Positions 1 through 9,021 of a stretch of 64,000 nt of DNA are shown piece after piece. The stretch is from positions 62,001-126,000 of the forward strand of contig JAATFD010000003.1 in NCBI GenBank assembly GCA_015655375.1. Direction: 5' to 3'. Numbering within the stretch: position 1 is the first letter of the stretch; each line of letters opens with the position of its first letter. The DNA is from Actinomycetales bacterium (GTDB lineage: Bacteria > Actinomycetota > Actinomycetes > Actinomycetales > Actinomycetaceae). Made by a program: the position numbers and the translations under genes. The notes beneath the pieces are model-generated. The model did not search any database and was not told where the DNA came from. It saw only the letters and a program-made list of their open reading frames with translations.

Positions 1-156
1 CCGTCATTGGGCGATTTCGCGCGCACCCATGTCCTCGGCGGAAAGCCCACCGACGCGCTGCCACCGGACCCACGGGACGAGGCCGGTTTCGCGACCTATC
101 TCGAGCGCTTCCGGACAGGACTGCCCCTCGAACGGGCAGCTTCCTCCGCGATCTGA
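1..156 (+). CDS. C-terminal end of an upstream protein, possibly ribulokinase (partial)
   Basis: An open frame enters from the left edge and ends at a TGA, giving the last 51 residues (ending ERAASSAI). It is 35 bases upstream of araD on the same strand, so it is probably the first visible gene of an arabinose operon. By position an araB (FGGY-type L-ribulokinase) would be expected here, because araB-araD-araA is a common order. The tail itself carries no diagnostic motif, so the assignment rests on context only. Confidence 0.4.
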   Translation, partial: PSLGDFARTHVLGGKPTDALPPDPRDEAGFATYLERFRTGLPLERAASSAI

Positions 157-191
157 ATCCCGCTCCACCAGACTTCCTCAGGAGGATCTCC

Positions 192-908
192 ATGACATCG
201 CCGCTTGACCACCTCCCCCTCTCCGTGCGTGAGAAGGTGCGCCGCGCCCGCACCCAGGTCGCCGAGCTCCACGCGGAACTCCCGAAATGGGGACTCGTCG
301 TGTGGGCCGCGGGCAACGTCTCCCAACGGGTCGTCGTCAACGCGGAGTCCGGTCCCGGCCTCGGCGATCTTCTCGTCATCAAGCCCTCCGGCGTCACCTA
401 TGACGAGCTGACACCGGAATCCATGGTCGTGTGCGACCTTCAGGGCTCTCTGATCGACGGGGACCGCTCGCCGTCCTCCGACACGGCTGCCCACGCCTAC
501 GTCTACCGCCACATGCCCGAAGTCGGAGGCGTCGTCCACACACACTCGACCTACGCGACGGCCTGGGCGGCCCGGGGAGAGGCAATCCCCTGCGTGCTGA
601 CGATGATGGCCGATGAATTCGGCGGCCCGGTGCCCGTCGGCCCGTTCGCGATCATCGGCGACGACTCGATCGGACGCGGCATCGTCGAGACGCTGCGCGA
701 GTCCCGCTCGCCCGCTGTCCTCATGCAGAACCACGGACCATTCACCATTGGCCGTACTGCCGAAGCGGCCGTCAAGGCCGCCGTCATGGTCGAGGAAGTG
801 GCACGCACCGTCCACGTCTCCCGCCAGCTCGGCGAGCCGATCCCGATCGCGCAGACACACATCGACCACCTCTACGACCGCTACCAGAACGTCTACGGGC
901 AGCACTGA
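192..908 (+). CDS. araD: L-ribulose-5-phosphate 4-epimerase
   Basis: A 238-residue class II aldolase/epimerase, the usual length for AraD. It interconverts L-ribulose 5-phosphate and D-xylulose 5-phosphate in the cytosol, feeding arabinose carbon into the pentose phosphate pathway. Visible family landmarks are GNVS near residue 42, the phosphate loop KPSG at 64-67, SSDT at 95-98, and the zinc-binding histidines in HTHS (116 and 118) and NHG (181). The start is fixed by an AGGAGG Shine-Dalgarno 7 bases ahead of the ATG. It sits 26 bases before araA in the same operon. The alternative fuculose/ribulose aldolase identity is unlikely because of the araA neighbour. Confidence 0.93.
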   Translation: MTSPLDHLPLSVREKVRRARTQVAELHAELPKWGLVVWAAGNVSQRVVVNAESGPGLGDLLVIKPSGVTYDELTPESMVVCDLQGSLIDGDRSPSSDTAAHAYVYRHMPEVGGVVHTHSTYATAWAARGEAIPCVLTMMADEFGGPVPVGPFAIIGDDSIGRGIVETLRESRSPAVLMQNHGPFTIGRTAEAAVKAAVMVEEVARTVHVSRQLGEPIPIAQTHIDHLYDRYQNVYGQH

Positions 909-934
909 CTCTCGCCCGAGAAGGAGACCCACAG

Positions 935-2446
935 ATGCCCGCCACCACGTACATCGATCACGAGATCTGGTTCCTCACCGGAAGCCAGGAACTCTACGGG
1001 GAGGAGACCCTCCGCCAGGTCGCTGATCAATCGCGCGAAGTCGTTGAGATGCTCAACGCCTCCAGCGACGTCCCCGCCCGCATCGTCTGGAAGCCGGTCC
1101 TGACCAGCTCCGACGCGATCCGCCGAGCAATGCTCGAGGCGAACTCCGACGACTCGGTCCTCGGGGTGATCGCCTGGATGCACACGTTCAGCCCCGCCAA
1201 GATGTGGATCACAGGCCTCGACGTCCTGTCCAAGCCGCTCCTCCACTTCCACACCCAGGCCAATGTCGAACTGCCGTGGGCCACGATCGACATGGACTAC
1301 ATGAACCTCAACCAGGCCGCCCACGGAGACCGCGAGTTCGGCTACATCGCCACGCGCTTGGGCGTGCCACGCACCACGGTCGTCGGCCATGCCTCGCAAC
1401 CCGTGGTCACCCGACGGATCGGAACATGGATCCGGGCCGCAGCGGGACGCGCGGCCACCCGGGATCTGCGGCTGGTCCGCTTCGGCGACAACATGCGCAA
1501 CGTCGCCGTCACCGAGGGGGACAAGACCGAAGCTGAACTCCGCTTCGGCGTCTCCGTCAACACCTGGGCCGTCAACGACCTCGTCGAGGCCGTCGATGCG
1601 GTCTCCGAGGCGCAGGTCGACACCGCTGTCGCCGAATACGAAGACGTCTACGAGGTCGCACCTGAGTTACGTCGCGATGGGAAGCGCCACGACTCGTTGC
1701 GCTACGCCGCTCGCCAGGAGGTCGCCATGCAGGCCTTCCTCGATTCCTTGGGAGCGAAGGCCTTCACGACCAACTTCGAGGACCTGGGAGCCCTACGTCA
1801 GCTCCCGGGGATCGCGGTCCAGCGCCTGATGGCCAAGGGCTACGGCTTCGGCGCCGAAGGCGACTGGAAGACCGCGATCCTCGTGCGCGCCGCCAAGGTC
1901 ATGGGTCAGGGGCTTCCGGGTGGAGCAAGCCTGATGGAGGACTACACCTACAATCTCGTCCCCGGACAGGAGTGCATCCTCGGAGCTCACATGCTCGAGG
2001 TCTGTCCATCTCTGACACAGTCGGTCCCCCGCGTGGAGATCCACCCTCTGGGAATCGGGAATCGCGAGGATCCGGTACGCCTGGTCTTCGACACCGATCC
2101 GGGACCCGGGGTCGTCGTCTCGCTCGCTGACCTGCGTGACCGCTTCCGTCTGACGGCCAACGTCGTCGACGTCGTCTCACCCGCCCAACCTCTGCCGAAC
2201 CTCCCCGTCGCACGGGCCGTCTGGCGGCCACGACCCGATCTGACGACCGCCGCGGAAGCCTGGCTCACCGCCGGAGGAGCTCATCACACGGTGCTGACCA
2301 CGGCACTGGGGATCGAGGCCTGGGAGATGTTCTCCGAGATGTCACGCACGGAACTCCTGGTCATCGACGAGTCCACGACGCGGCGGGCCTTCATCGATCA
2401 GATCCGATGGAATGAGGCCTATTACCGCTTGGCCCGCGGCCTGTGA
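935..2446 (+). CDS. araA: L-arabinose isomerase
   Basis: 503 residues, matching the usual ~500. It converts L-arabinose to L-ribulose in the cytosol using a divalent metal. The N-terminus has the typical [12 protein letters not shown]. The metal/catalytic region is recognisable as [25 protein letters not shown] and VEIHPLGIG in order. An AGAAGGAG motif lies ahead of the ATG. It is the last gene of the visible arabinose operon; no arabinose transporter or AraR-type regulator is visible in the window. Confidence 0.96.
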   Translation: MPATTYIDHEIWFLTGSQELYGEETLRQVADQSREVVEMLNASSDVPARIVWKPVLTSSDAIRRAMLEANSDDSVLGVIAWMHTFSPAKMWITGLDVLSKPLLHFHTQANVELPWATIDMDYMNLNQAAHGDREFGYIATRLGVPRTTVVGHASQPVVTRRIGTWIRAAAGRAATRDLRLVRFGDNMRNVAVTEGDKTEAELRFGVSVNTWAVNDLVEAVDAVSEAQVDTAVAEYEDVYEVAPELRRDGKRHDSLRYAARQEVAMQAFLDSLGAKAFTTNFEDLGALRQLPGIAVQRLMAKGYGFGAEGDWKTAILVRAAKVMGQGLPGGASLMEDYTYNLVPGQECILGAHMLEVCPSLTQSVPRVEIHPLGIGNREDPVRLVFDTDPGPGVVVSLADLRDRFRLTANVVDVVSPAQPLPNLPVARAVWRPRPDLTTAAEAWLTAGGAHHTVLTTALGIEAWEMFSEMSRTELLVIDESTTRRAFIDQIRWNEAYYRLARGL

Positions 2447-2980
2447 CCGGGGGAAGCCCACGGCAACTGTTCACCTCCACCCAACCGGACGATCGGCCGC
2501 CCCCATCCACCTGACAGGATCAGGACGCACATACTCACCCTCGACCCGACCCAGCTCCGCATCGCCCCGTCCCGGAACCCAGCTCAGTCCTCACCGCGGA
2601 TGCCCTGATCTGAGCCGTCGATCCCGGGATGGAGGGCGGGCACGGATCGCCGACTGATACTCGGCCTCATCGAGCCGATCGAAAGTCGGAAGCGGGGCCT
2701 TCGTCGAGCATGCGCGTGGTCAACGGGTTGACGCACCATTCGAGGCCAGACCGGGCTGTTGCGCCCGCGATCGCCGAGGCACATACACTCCATCCGCCCG
2801 ACGACGATGCGATCCAAGACTGTCATGCTGAAGCGGCCCAAGGCCTCGTGGGACAGTTCATCGCGATCGACGAAGCGACAAGTCATCGACCCCAGCGACA
2901 CGTCCGCTCGCATTCTCGGGGCTCGCAGCAGTGACAGAGATCATGCCCGAAATACATATCGATCGATATAGCCTTTCGTC
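2447..2980. other. 534-base gap without a recognisable gene
   Basis: Between araA and the exporter no open frame has a convincing start, ribosome site or family resemblance. A 109-codon minus-strand frame (2584-2913) and a 101-codon plus-strand frame (2629-2934) overlap each other and resemble nothing I know. The stretch may be decayed coding DNA. The only clear signal is the palindrome near its right end. Confidence 0.5.
2956..2969. promoter_or_regulatory. Perfect 14-base palindrome, probable operator for the exporter
   Basis: ATATCGATCGATAT is identical to its own reverse complement and ends 11 bases before the GTG start of the exporter. It is AT-rich compared with its surroundings and overlaps the place where a -10 box for a leaderless or short-leader transcript would lie. 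Palindromes of this kind are typical sites for dimeric TetR- or PadR-type repressors of drug exporters. No such regulator gene is adjacent, so the cognate protein is unknown. Confidence 0.6.
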
Positions 2981-4219
2981 GTGACCATGCCCACTCTCGA
3001 CGCCGGAGACCCTACCGGCACTGACCCTCGCCGCGGCGTCGGCACCCCCTCCGCCATCGTTCTGATCCTGGCGTTCGCCTCCGGCATCGGACCTCTCGCG
3101 ACCGACATGTACCTGGCGACGTTCCCCTCCATGGCGACCGAGCTGAGAACCACAGCGGCCTCGGTCCAGATCACCCTCACTGCCTACATGATCGGTTTCG
3201 GACTGGGCCAGTACGTCATCGGAGCGGTGTCGGATCGGTGGGGACGCCGTCGACTTCTGATCGGCGGAACGGCGCTCGCCCTCGTGGCCAGCGCGGCCGC
3301 CGCCCTTGCGCCCTCGATCGCCCTGCTGTGGGCCGCGCGAGCGCTCCAGGGAATCGGCGCCGCAGCGGGCGTCGTCCTCGCACGGGCGATCATCGCCGAC
3401 CTCGCCCACGGACTGCGCCTGGCCCAGCAGCTCTCCCTGATGATGGTGATCCAGGGGGTCGCCCCGATCGCCGCCCCCCTGCTCGGATCGATCCTCAGCT
3501 CCAGCATCGGGTGGCGCGGCATCATGTGGATCATCGCCGCCTGCGTCGCCCTTCTGCTCGGGCCGATCATTCTCCGGATCCCGGAGACCCTTCCTCGCGA
3601 GCGCCGGACGACGACGCCGATCGCGGGCGTTCTGGCACGCCCCCTGTTGGCTCTTCGGTCGTTGCCTTTCGCCGGACTGACCCTGGCAATCACCGCAGCT
3701 TTCGGTGTGCTCTTCGCATACATCTCCGGATCGTCCTTCGTCCTGGAGAACGTCTTCGGCCTCGACGCTCTCCACTACGGACTCGTCTTCGCCATCAATG
3801 CCGTGGTCATGAGCGTGATGAGCGCGCTCAACGCCCGGCTCGTCACACGATGGTCTCCGACGCGCATTGCACGCATCGGGCTGGGACTGGTCGGGCTCGG
3901 CACACTGGGGGCGACGGCCGACGCCGCGTTCTCTCCGAGCCTCGTCATGTTCGTCGGATGTGTGACCCTGACCTCGATGGGGCTTGCTCTCGCGCTGCCG
4001 AATCTGACGACCCTGGCGCTCGACACGCTACCGGCGGTCGCACAGGGCAGTGGATCAGCGATCATTGGAACCGGCCAGGCGTTGAGCGCCGCCATTGTCT
4101 CGCCCCTGGTCGGGCTGGGAGGAGAGACGTCAGCGCTGCCGACCGCGGTGGTCATGCTGGCGTGCGCCTCGATCGCCGTCCTGGCGGCGTGGGGCGCGCG
4201 GCAGGTTTCGGAGCGCTGA
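2981..4219 (+). CDS. Bcr/CflA-family drug-efflux MFS transporter
   Basis: 412 residues with about 12 hydrophobic segments. The pattern is that of the Bcr/CflA (DHA1) group: GPLATDMYLATFP in helix 1, the loop motif SDRWGRRR after helix 2, and RALQGIGAAAG followed by VLARAIIADL around helix 4. It should expel a drug or metabolite across the membrane using the proton gradient. The substrate cannot be read from sequence. The start is GTG (MTMPTL) with an in-frame ATG two codons later; no strong Shine-Dalgarno precedes either, so a leaderless message is possible. It stands alone and is probably controlled through the upstream palindrome. Confidence 0.85.
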   Translation: MTMPTLDAGDPTGTDPRRGVGTPSAIVLILAFASGIGPLATDMYLATFPSMATELRTTAASVQITLTAYMIGFGLGQYVIGAVSDRWGRRRLLIGGTALALVASAAAALAPSIALLWAARALQGIGAAAGVVLARAIIADLAHGLRLAQQLSLMMVIQGVAPIAAPLLGSILSSSIGWRGIMWIIAACVALLLGPIILRIPETLPRERRTTTPIAGVLARPLLALRSLPFAGLTLAITAAFGVLFAYISGSSFVLENVFGLDALHYGLVFAINAVVMSVMSALNARLVTRWSPTRIARIGLGLVGLGTLGATADAAFSPSLVMFVGCVTLTSMGLALALPNLTTLALDTLPAVAQGSGSAIIGTGQALSAAIVSPLVGLGGETSALPTAVVMLACASIAVLAAWGARQVSER

Positions 4220-4253
4220 GCCCTCACCGCCCAGTCGCCCGGACGGATGTCCC

Positions 4254-4329
4254 AGCACCGCAGGTGCTCCTGGCGTGGCTCTCGAGCCAATAATCGACGC
4301 GAATCCGGCCGGAAACACCGTCGAGAGCC
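4254..4329. terminator. Hairpins between convergent genes
   Basis: AGCACC-GCA-GGTGCT (4254-4268) is a compact perfect hairpin. It is followed by 9-base arms GGCTCTCGA (4277-4285) and TCGAGAGCC (4321-4329). They lie just after the exporter stop and before the end of the minus-strand aminotransferase, so they probably end transcription of the exporter. No T-tract follows, so intrinsic termination is not certain. Confidence 0.45.
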
Positions 4330-4380
4330 CCGCTGGAGACACGCAGCCTCCCTCCCATGTTCGCGCCCCAGCACCCTGGG

Positions 4381-5514
4381 TTATCCGAACACTCTCTCTG
4401 CCGCCGCGAGTGCGGCCGACGGGTCCTGATCGAGCGCGCCCGCCAGTTGGGTGAGCGCCTCCTCCACGGCCTCCGGCGAGGCCGCCAGACCATAGTGGTT
4501 GACGCGCACCAAGGAGCCCTTCAGCACACCGACCCCCTGCGTGATCAGCCCGGCATCGAGACTCCGGAGCCGCTCGCCTGCCCCGCCTTCCGGAATCCGC
4601 AATGCCGTCGCGATCGGCGCGGGGCGTGCCGCGTCGTCCCCCACCTGCCACAGGTCCAGTCCGAGTTCGCGCGCACCCGCGCGAGTGGCAGCAGCGGCAG
4701 CGGCGTGACGCGCATTCACCGCCTCCAAGTCCTCGGCCTGCACGCGTTCGAGCGCGGCGATCAGCGCCCGACCCTCCAGCCAGTTCGGCAGACCCGGAAT
4801 GATCGCGTGATCACTGCGCAGCCAACCGTCCCGCCAGTCCGTCAGCGAGAGGATCGAGGCGTGGGGTGCGACCGGGTTCGCATCGATCAAGGCCCACGCC
4901 CGCTCCGATACCGACACGGCACTGACTCCGGCTGGGCCCGCGAGTGCCTTCTGACCGCCGAGGACGACGAGGTCGACGTCCCACTTCGTTGTCTCCACAG
5001 GTTCCGCCCCGATCGAGGCCACCGCGTCGAGCACCGTGACAGCACCGACCGCCCGGGCCGCCGCGATGATCGGCGCCACGTCGGTCGTCCCGCCGGTCGC
5101 GGCCTCGGCGTGGACAAGTGAGACCACGTCGGGGCCGACCTCGTCAATCGCGGCGATGACGGTCTCGGGATCCGCGACCTCGTCGAAGGGGAACACGACA
5201 TCGGTCACGGTGGCTCCCGCCTGCCGCATCCACTCCCCGAATCCCTTGCCATAGGGCCCCGTCACGACATTGATCGCCGCGATCCCGGGCCCGGCCACAC
5301 TGCGGGCGACGGCCTCGAGGGCGAGGATCGCCTCGGACTGGACCAGGACGATGTCACCCTCGGAGTGCAGCACCTCCGCACACAAGTCGGCGAGACGACC
5401 GAGCTCGGCCGGGCTCAGGGGCGGCTGGTCGAGCAGGTCCGCGCCGCGCCGGGCCGGGTGCACCTGACGTACCGAGACGGACGAAATTCCACGGGTCATC
5501 GAGGGATCCTTCAC
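4381..5514 (-). CDS. Class V PLP aminotransferase (alanine-glyoxylate/serine-pyruvate type)
   Basis: 377 residues, fold type I. The PLP lysine is in GGQKALAGPAG, preceded by VLDAVASIGAEP with the cofactor-binding aspartate, and followed by the late LVRVNHYG arginine region. Such enzymes move an amino group from alanine, serine, (S)-ureidoglycine or similar donors to glyoxylate or pyruvate. The GTG start overlaps the stop of the preceding ATPase gene as GTGA, so it is translated with the oligopeptide importer. It is the last gene of that operon, which suggests it consumes a product of the imported compound. The exact donor is unknown. Confidence 0.75.
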   Translation of the reverse strand: MKDPSMTRGISSVSVRQVHPARRGADLLDQPPLSPAELGRLADLCAEVLHSEGDIVLVQSEAILALEAVARSVAGPGIAAINVVTGPYGKGFGEWMRQAGATVTDVVFPFDEVADPETVIAAIDEVGPDVVSLVHAEAATGGTTDVAPIIAAARAVGAVTVLDAVASIGAEPVETTKWDVDLVVLGGQKALAGPAGVSAVSVSERAWALIDANPVAPHASILSLTDWRDGWLRSDHAIIPGLPNWLEGRALIAALERVQAEDLEAVNARHAAAAAATRAGARELGLDLWQVGDDAARPAPIATALRIPEGGAGERLRSLDAGLITQGVGVLKGSLVRVNHYGLAASPEAVEEALTQLAGALDQDPSAALAAAERVFG

Positions 5515-6266
5515 TTTCTGGTTCCGGGCAGTCGGGGCACCGCCGCCAACAGTTCGCGGCTGTAGGGCTGGGTGGGGCCTGCGAAGAAGTCGGCCGCCGA
5601 CGAGGCCTCGACGACCTCGCCGGCGCGCATCACCACGACCGACTCACACAGAGCATTGACCACGCCGAGGTCGTGCGAGACGAACAGGAGCGTCAACCCC
5701 AGGTCCCGTTGCAGCTGGACCAGCAATTCGATGACACTGGCCTGGACCGAGGCGTCCAGGGCGCTCGTCGGTTCGTCGGCGACCAGCACCGAGGGCTCGA
5801 CCGCGAGCGCTCTCGCCAGTGCGATGCGCTGACGCTGGCCACCGGAGAACTGGCTCGGGTAGGCGTCGAGCGAGGACTCGGAGAGCCTGACCATCTCCAT
5901 CAGCTCAGCACACCGGACGCGGACCTGCGACTTCGGGACGATCCGGTGGAAGCGCAGCAACTCGGACAGGATCTGACGCACCGTCATCCGAGGATTCAAC
6001 GAGGTGTACGGGTCCTGGTAGACCATCTGGATCGCCCGGCGCTGGGCCCGCGCGCGCCGCGAGGGCAGCACCCGACCGTCCATGAGGATCTCACCCGAAT
6101 CCGCCGGATGCAGTCCCGCAACGGCGCGCGCCACCGTCGTCTTGCCGGACCCCGACTCTCCGACAAGGCCGATGGAACCGCCCGAAGGGACGTCGAAGGA
6201 CACCTCGCGCACAGCCTGGAACGCGCCGAAACTGACGCTGATGTGGGACACGGTCAGGGAACTCAT
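5511..6266 (-). CDS. Oligopeptide-type ABC transporter ATPase (DppF/OppF-like)
   Basis: 251 residues with Walker A GESGSGKT, signature FSGGQRQRIA, Walker B VLVADEPTSALD and the switch histidine in FVSHD. The C-terminal PYSRELL is typical of the peptide/nickel importer family. It powers uptake together with the adjacent second ATPase and the two permeases. The ATG overlaps the previous gene's stop by 4 bases. At about 250 residues it is shorter than many OppF proteins (about 320), lacking most of the C-terminal extension. Confidence 0.9.
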   Translation of the reverse strand: MSSLTVSHISVSFGAFQAVREVSFDVPSGGSIGLVGESGSGKTTVARAVAGLHPADSGEILMDGRVLPSRRARAQRRAIQMVYQDPYTSLNPRMTVRQILSELLRFHRIVPKSQVRVRCAELMEMVRLSESSLDAYPSQFSGGQRQRIALARALAVEPSVLVADEPTSALDASVQASVIELLVQLQRDLGLTLLFVSHDLGVVNALCESVVVMRAGEVVEASSAADFFAGPTQPYSRELLAAVPRLPGTRK

Positions 6267-7087
6267 GCGGCCCCCCCTTCAGGCGTATGCCCGGGCAGGC
6301 CCAACACGGAATCGACGAGCAACCGCGTATAGGGACTTTGCGGATCGGTGACGACATCGAGCGTCTTTCCGGACTCGACGATCCGACCCGATCGCATGAC
6401 GACGATGCGCTGGCACAGCGAGGAGACGACGGCCAGGTTGTGACTGACGAACAGGATCGTGATTCCCCGCTCGCGCCGCAGGTCGTCCAGCAACGAGATG
6501 ATCTGTCGCTGGACGGTGACGTCCAACGCGGTCGTCGGCTCGTCGCACAGCAGAACGTCGGGGTCGGTCGCCAAGGCGATCGCGATGACGACGCGCTGAC
6601 GCTGACCGCCGGAGAGCTGGTGGGGATACCAGTGGTACCGCTGCTCGGGGTCGTTCAGATGGACGGCACGCATGAGCTCGAGGGCGCGCTGCCGCGCACC
6701 AGCGTATGGACTGCGCGGGTGGGCCGGGCGACGGCGACCGCTCTTCGAGGGTGCCCCCGTCGTCCCGCGGTTGGCCGTCACGGCCTCGGCGATCTGGGCG
6801 CCGACCGATTCCAAGGGGTCGAGCGCGGTCAATGGATCCTGGAAAACCATACCGACGCGCCCCCCGACCTCGACCTCGCCCCCGCTGCGACGCACGCCCT
6901 CAGGCAGGAGGCCGAGGACCGAGCGCAGGGTCAGGCTCTTCCCGGACCCCGATTCACCGACGATCCCCAGCGCTTCGCCGGGCGCGACCTCGAGCGTCAC
7001 CCTGTCGACGAGGGTCACCGGCCGCCTGCCGGTCGTCTGTACCCGCAGGTCGCTCACCCGCACCGTGCCGATCGCTGTGTCGCTCAT
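6263..7087 (-). CDS. Oligopeptide-type ABC transporter ATPase (DppD/OppD-like)
   Basis: 274 residues: Walker A GESGSGKS, signature LSGGQRQRVV, Walker B VLLCDEPTTALD, switch histidine in FVSHN. I chose ATG at 7087 (MSDTAIG) because it forms an ATGA overlap with the upstream permease stop; the open frame continues further upstream but those residues are not family-like. An arginine/serine-rich insert (about 137-160, SKSGRRRPAHPR) sits between the Q-loop and the signature and is unusual for the family. Confidence 0.9.
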   Translation of the reverse strand: MSDTAIGTVRVSDLRVQTTGRRPVTLVDRVTLEVAPGEALGIVGESGSGKSLTLRSVLGLLPEGVRRSGGEVEVGGRVGMVFQDPLTALDPLESVGAQIAEAVTANRGTTGAPSKSGRRRPAHPRSPYAGARQRALELMRAVHLNDPEQRYHWYPHQLSGGQRQRVVIAIALATDPDVLLCDEPTTALDVTVQRQIISLLDDLRRERGITILFVSHNLAVVSSLCQRIVVMRSGRIVESGKTLDVVTDPQSPYTRLLVDSVLGLPGHTPEGGAA

Positions 7088-8001
7088 GACACCCTCCAGG
7101 CGTCGCCGAGGCCATCGGCGACCAACGACAGGGAGACCCCGACGTAGACGACGGCCAGGCCCGGAATCGCCGAGATCCACCACTTGGTCGTGATGAAGGA
7201 TTGCCCGTCGGAGATCATCGTTCCCCAGTCGGGCGTCGGCGGCTGGACGCCCAGACCCAGGTAGCTCAGCGTGACGACCGCGACCATGATCAGCAGGATC
7301 TCCGTCATCAGCAGGACGACGGCCTGCGGCAGGACATTCGGCAGCAGATGCCGACCGAGGATCCGCCACGTCGGCAGGCCCTCGCCGCGCGCCGCCTCAA
7401 CCCAGCCCGAGGACCGCAACGACCGTGTGGCCGCGCGCATGACTCGGGCGTATCCCACCCAACCGACCAGCGCGAAGGCCGCGTAGATCCCGGACTCGCC
7501 GACACCGACCGCGAAGACCAGCACGATGACGATGACATAGAACGGGAAGGCGATGACCGTGTCGATGATCCGGCTGACGACCGCGTCGAACCACCCACCG
7601 ATGGATCCCGTGACGACCCCGAGTCCCACGCCGATGACGAAAGGCAGCACGGCCGCGGTGATCGCGATGCGCAGATCGGTCCTGGCCGCATAGAGCATCC
7701 GGGAGGCGATGTCACGTCCCAGCTGGTCCGTCCCCAACAGGTTCGCTGACGAGGGCGCCTTCAGCCCATTCGTCAGGTTCTGGGCAGCCGGGTCCTGGGG
7801 CGCGATGACGGGCGCCAGGATCGCGAGGACGACGAGCAGAGCGAACATGGTGAGACCGATGAGGAACGCCGGAGAGGACAGCGCACGACGCCAGAAGGGT
7901 ACAAACTCCGCACGCGGGGAGTCCGTCTCCGTGGAGACGTCCGCCGCCTCCGCCGCGGCCCTCGCGAGAGCGGGGCGAGCCGGGAGTCCGGTCTCGCTCA
8001 T
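7084..8001 (-). CDS. Oligopeptide-type ABC permease (DppC-like)
   Basis: 305 residues. A charged N-terminal tail is followed by FWRRALSSPAFLIGLTMF, the usual OppC N-terminal domain, then the periplasmic LLGTDQLGRDIASR signature and about six membrane helices. The coupling motif is EAARGEGLPTWRILGRHLLPN. The start at 8001 overlaps the DppB stop as ATGA. It forms the channel with the next protein. Confidence 0.9.
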   Translation of the reverse strand: MSETGLPARPALARAAAEAADVSTETDSPRAEFVPFWRRALSSPAFLIGLTMFALLVVLAILAPVIAPQDPAAQNLTNGLKAPSSANLLGTDQLGRDIASRMLYAARTDLRIAITAAVLPFVIGVGLGVVTGSIGGWFDAVVSRIIDTVIAFPFYVIVIVLVFAVGVGESGIYAAFALVGWVGYARVMRAATRSLRSSGWVEAARGEGLPTWRILGRHLLPNVLPQAVVLLMTEILLIMVAVVTLSYLGLGVQPPTPDWGTMISDGQSFITTKWWISAIPGLAVVYVGVSLSLVADGLGDAWRVS

Positions 8002-8975
8002 GCGCGCGCCTCCCCTCGCAGGCGCGGGTCGAGGACGGTGCTCAGCAGGTCGACGACGATCGTGATGACGACGACGAAGAACGCGCAGTACAGGGCCACC
8101 CCCTGGACGGCCGGAAAGTCGCGGCTGGTGATCGAGTTGAACAGCAACATCCCGACGCCGTTGATGGCGAACACCTTCTCGACGACCAGCGTCCCCCCAA
8201 TCATGTAGGCGACGTTGACGCCGAAGAGGTTGAGGGTGGGAACTGCGGCGTTGCGCAGCACGTGACGGAACTGAATACGCCGTTCCGGAACGTGTGCGGC
8301 ACGCAGCGTGGTGACGAAGTCCGCCGAGACGACGTCCAGCAGTTGTGCTCGCAGCGACCGGATCAGCGGCGGGACCGCTCCGATTGCGACCGCGACGCCG
8401 GGCAGCACCAGGCTCCGCCACGGCTCGAACGCTCCCGTCCCGACGCCGCCGACCGGCAGCCACTTGAGCGTCACCGCGAAGACGACGATCAGCAGCATCC
8501 CGATCCAAAAGGTCGGCATTCCCATCCCAACGGCCGGGATCACGCGGATCAAATGGTCGATCGGCCCGTTCCTGTGGGTGGCGGCCACCACCGCCAGCGG
8601 GACCGCCGCCATCAGCGTCACGACGACCGCAATCGCCACGATGCCCAGGCTCAGCGGCGCCCGACCGAGGATCAGCGTGCGGGTCGATTCCCCGTAGACC
8701 AGTGACTGGCCCGTGTCGAAGTGCGTCACCAGTTGTCCGACGAAGTCCCAGAACTGGGTCCACAGGGGCTTGTCCAGTCCGAGCTGGTTGTGCAACGCCA
8801 TGACCGAGGCGTCGGTTGCCTGATCGCCCAGGATGACGCGGGCCGGATCACCCGGCACCAGGCGCAGCAGGAAGAAGACGGTCACAACGACGCCGACGGC
8901 GACGGGAAGCACCCGCGTGAGCAGGCGCTTGCCCGCGCGTCGCGCGACCGACAGAATCGTCGAGGACGGTGTCAT
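7998..8975 (-). CDS. Oligopeptide-type ABC permease (DppB-like)
   Basis: 325 residues starting MTPSSTILS. The N-terminal helix, RLVPGDPARVILG, LGLDKPLWTQFWDFV and the coupling loop TLRAAHVPERRIQFRHVLRN are classic OppB features. The open frame extends 29 codons upstream, but the ATG at 8975 begins just before the first membrane helix, as in the family. It lies 46 bases after the binding-protein stop. Confidence 0.9.
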   Translation of the reverse strand: MTPSSTILSVARRAGKRLLTRVLPVAVGVVVTVFFLLRLVPGDPARVILGDQATDASVMALHNQLGLDKPLWTQFWDFVGQLVTHFDTGQSLVYGESTRTLILGRAPLSLGIVAIAVVVTLMAAVPLAVVAATHRNGPIDHLIRVIPAVGMGMPTFWIGMLLIVVFAVTLKWLPVGGVGTGAFEPWRSLVLPGVAVAIGAVPPLIRSLRAQLLDVVSADFVTTLRAAHVPERRIQFRHVLRNAAVPTLNLFGVNVAYMIGGTLVVEKVFAINGVGMLLFNSITSRDFPAVQGVALYCAFFVVVITIVVDLLSTVLDPRLRGEARA

Positions 8976-9021
8976 CGAGGCCGGGTGCTCCCCACGAGCG
9001 ACCGGCTGACGGGGCTCGCGA

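Noticed and set aside
2584-2913. 109-codon minus-strand frame in the araA-exporter gap
   Set aside because: No ribosome site, no family resemblance, and an equally long plus-strand frame overlaps it.
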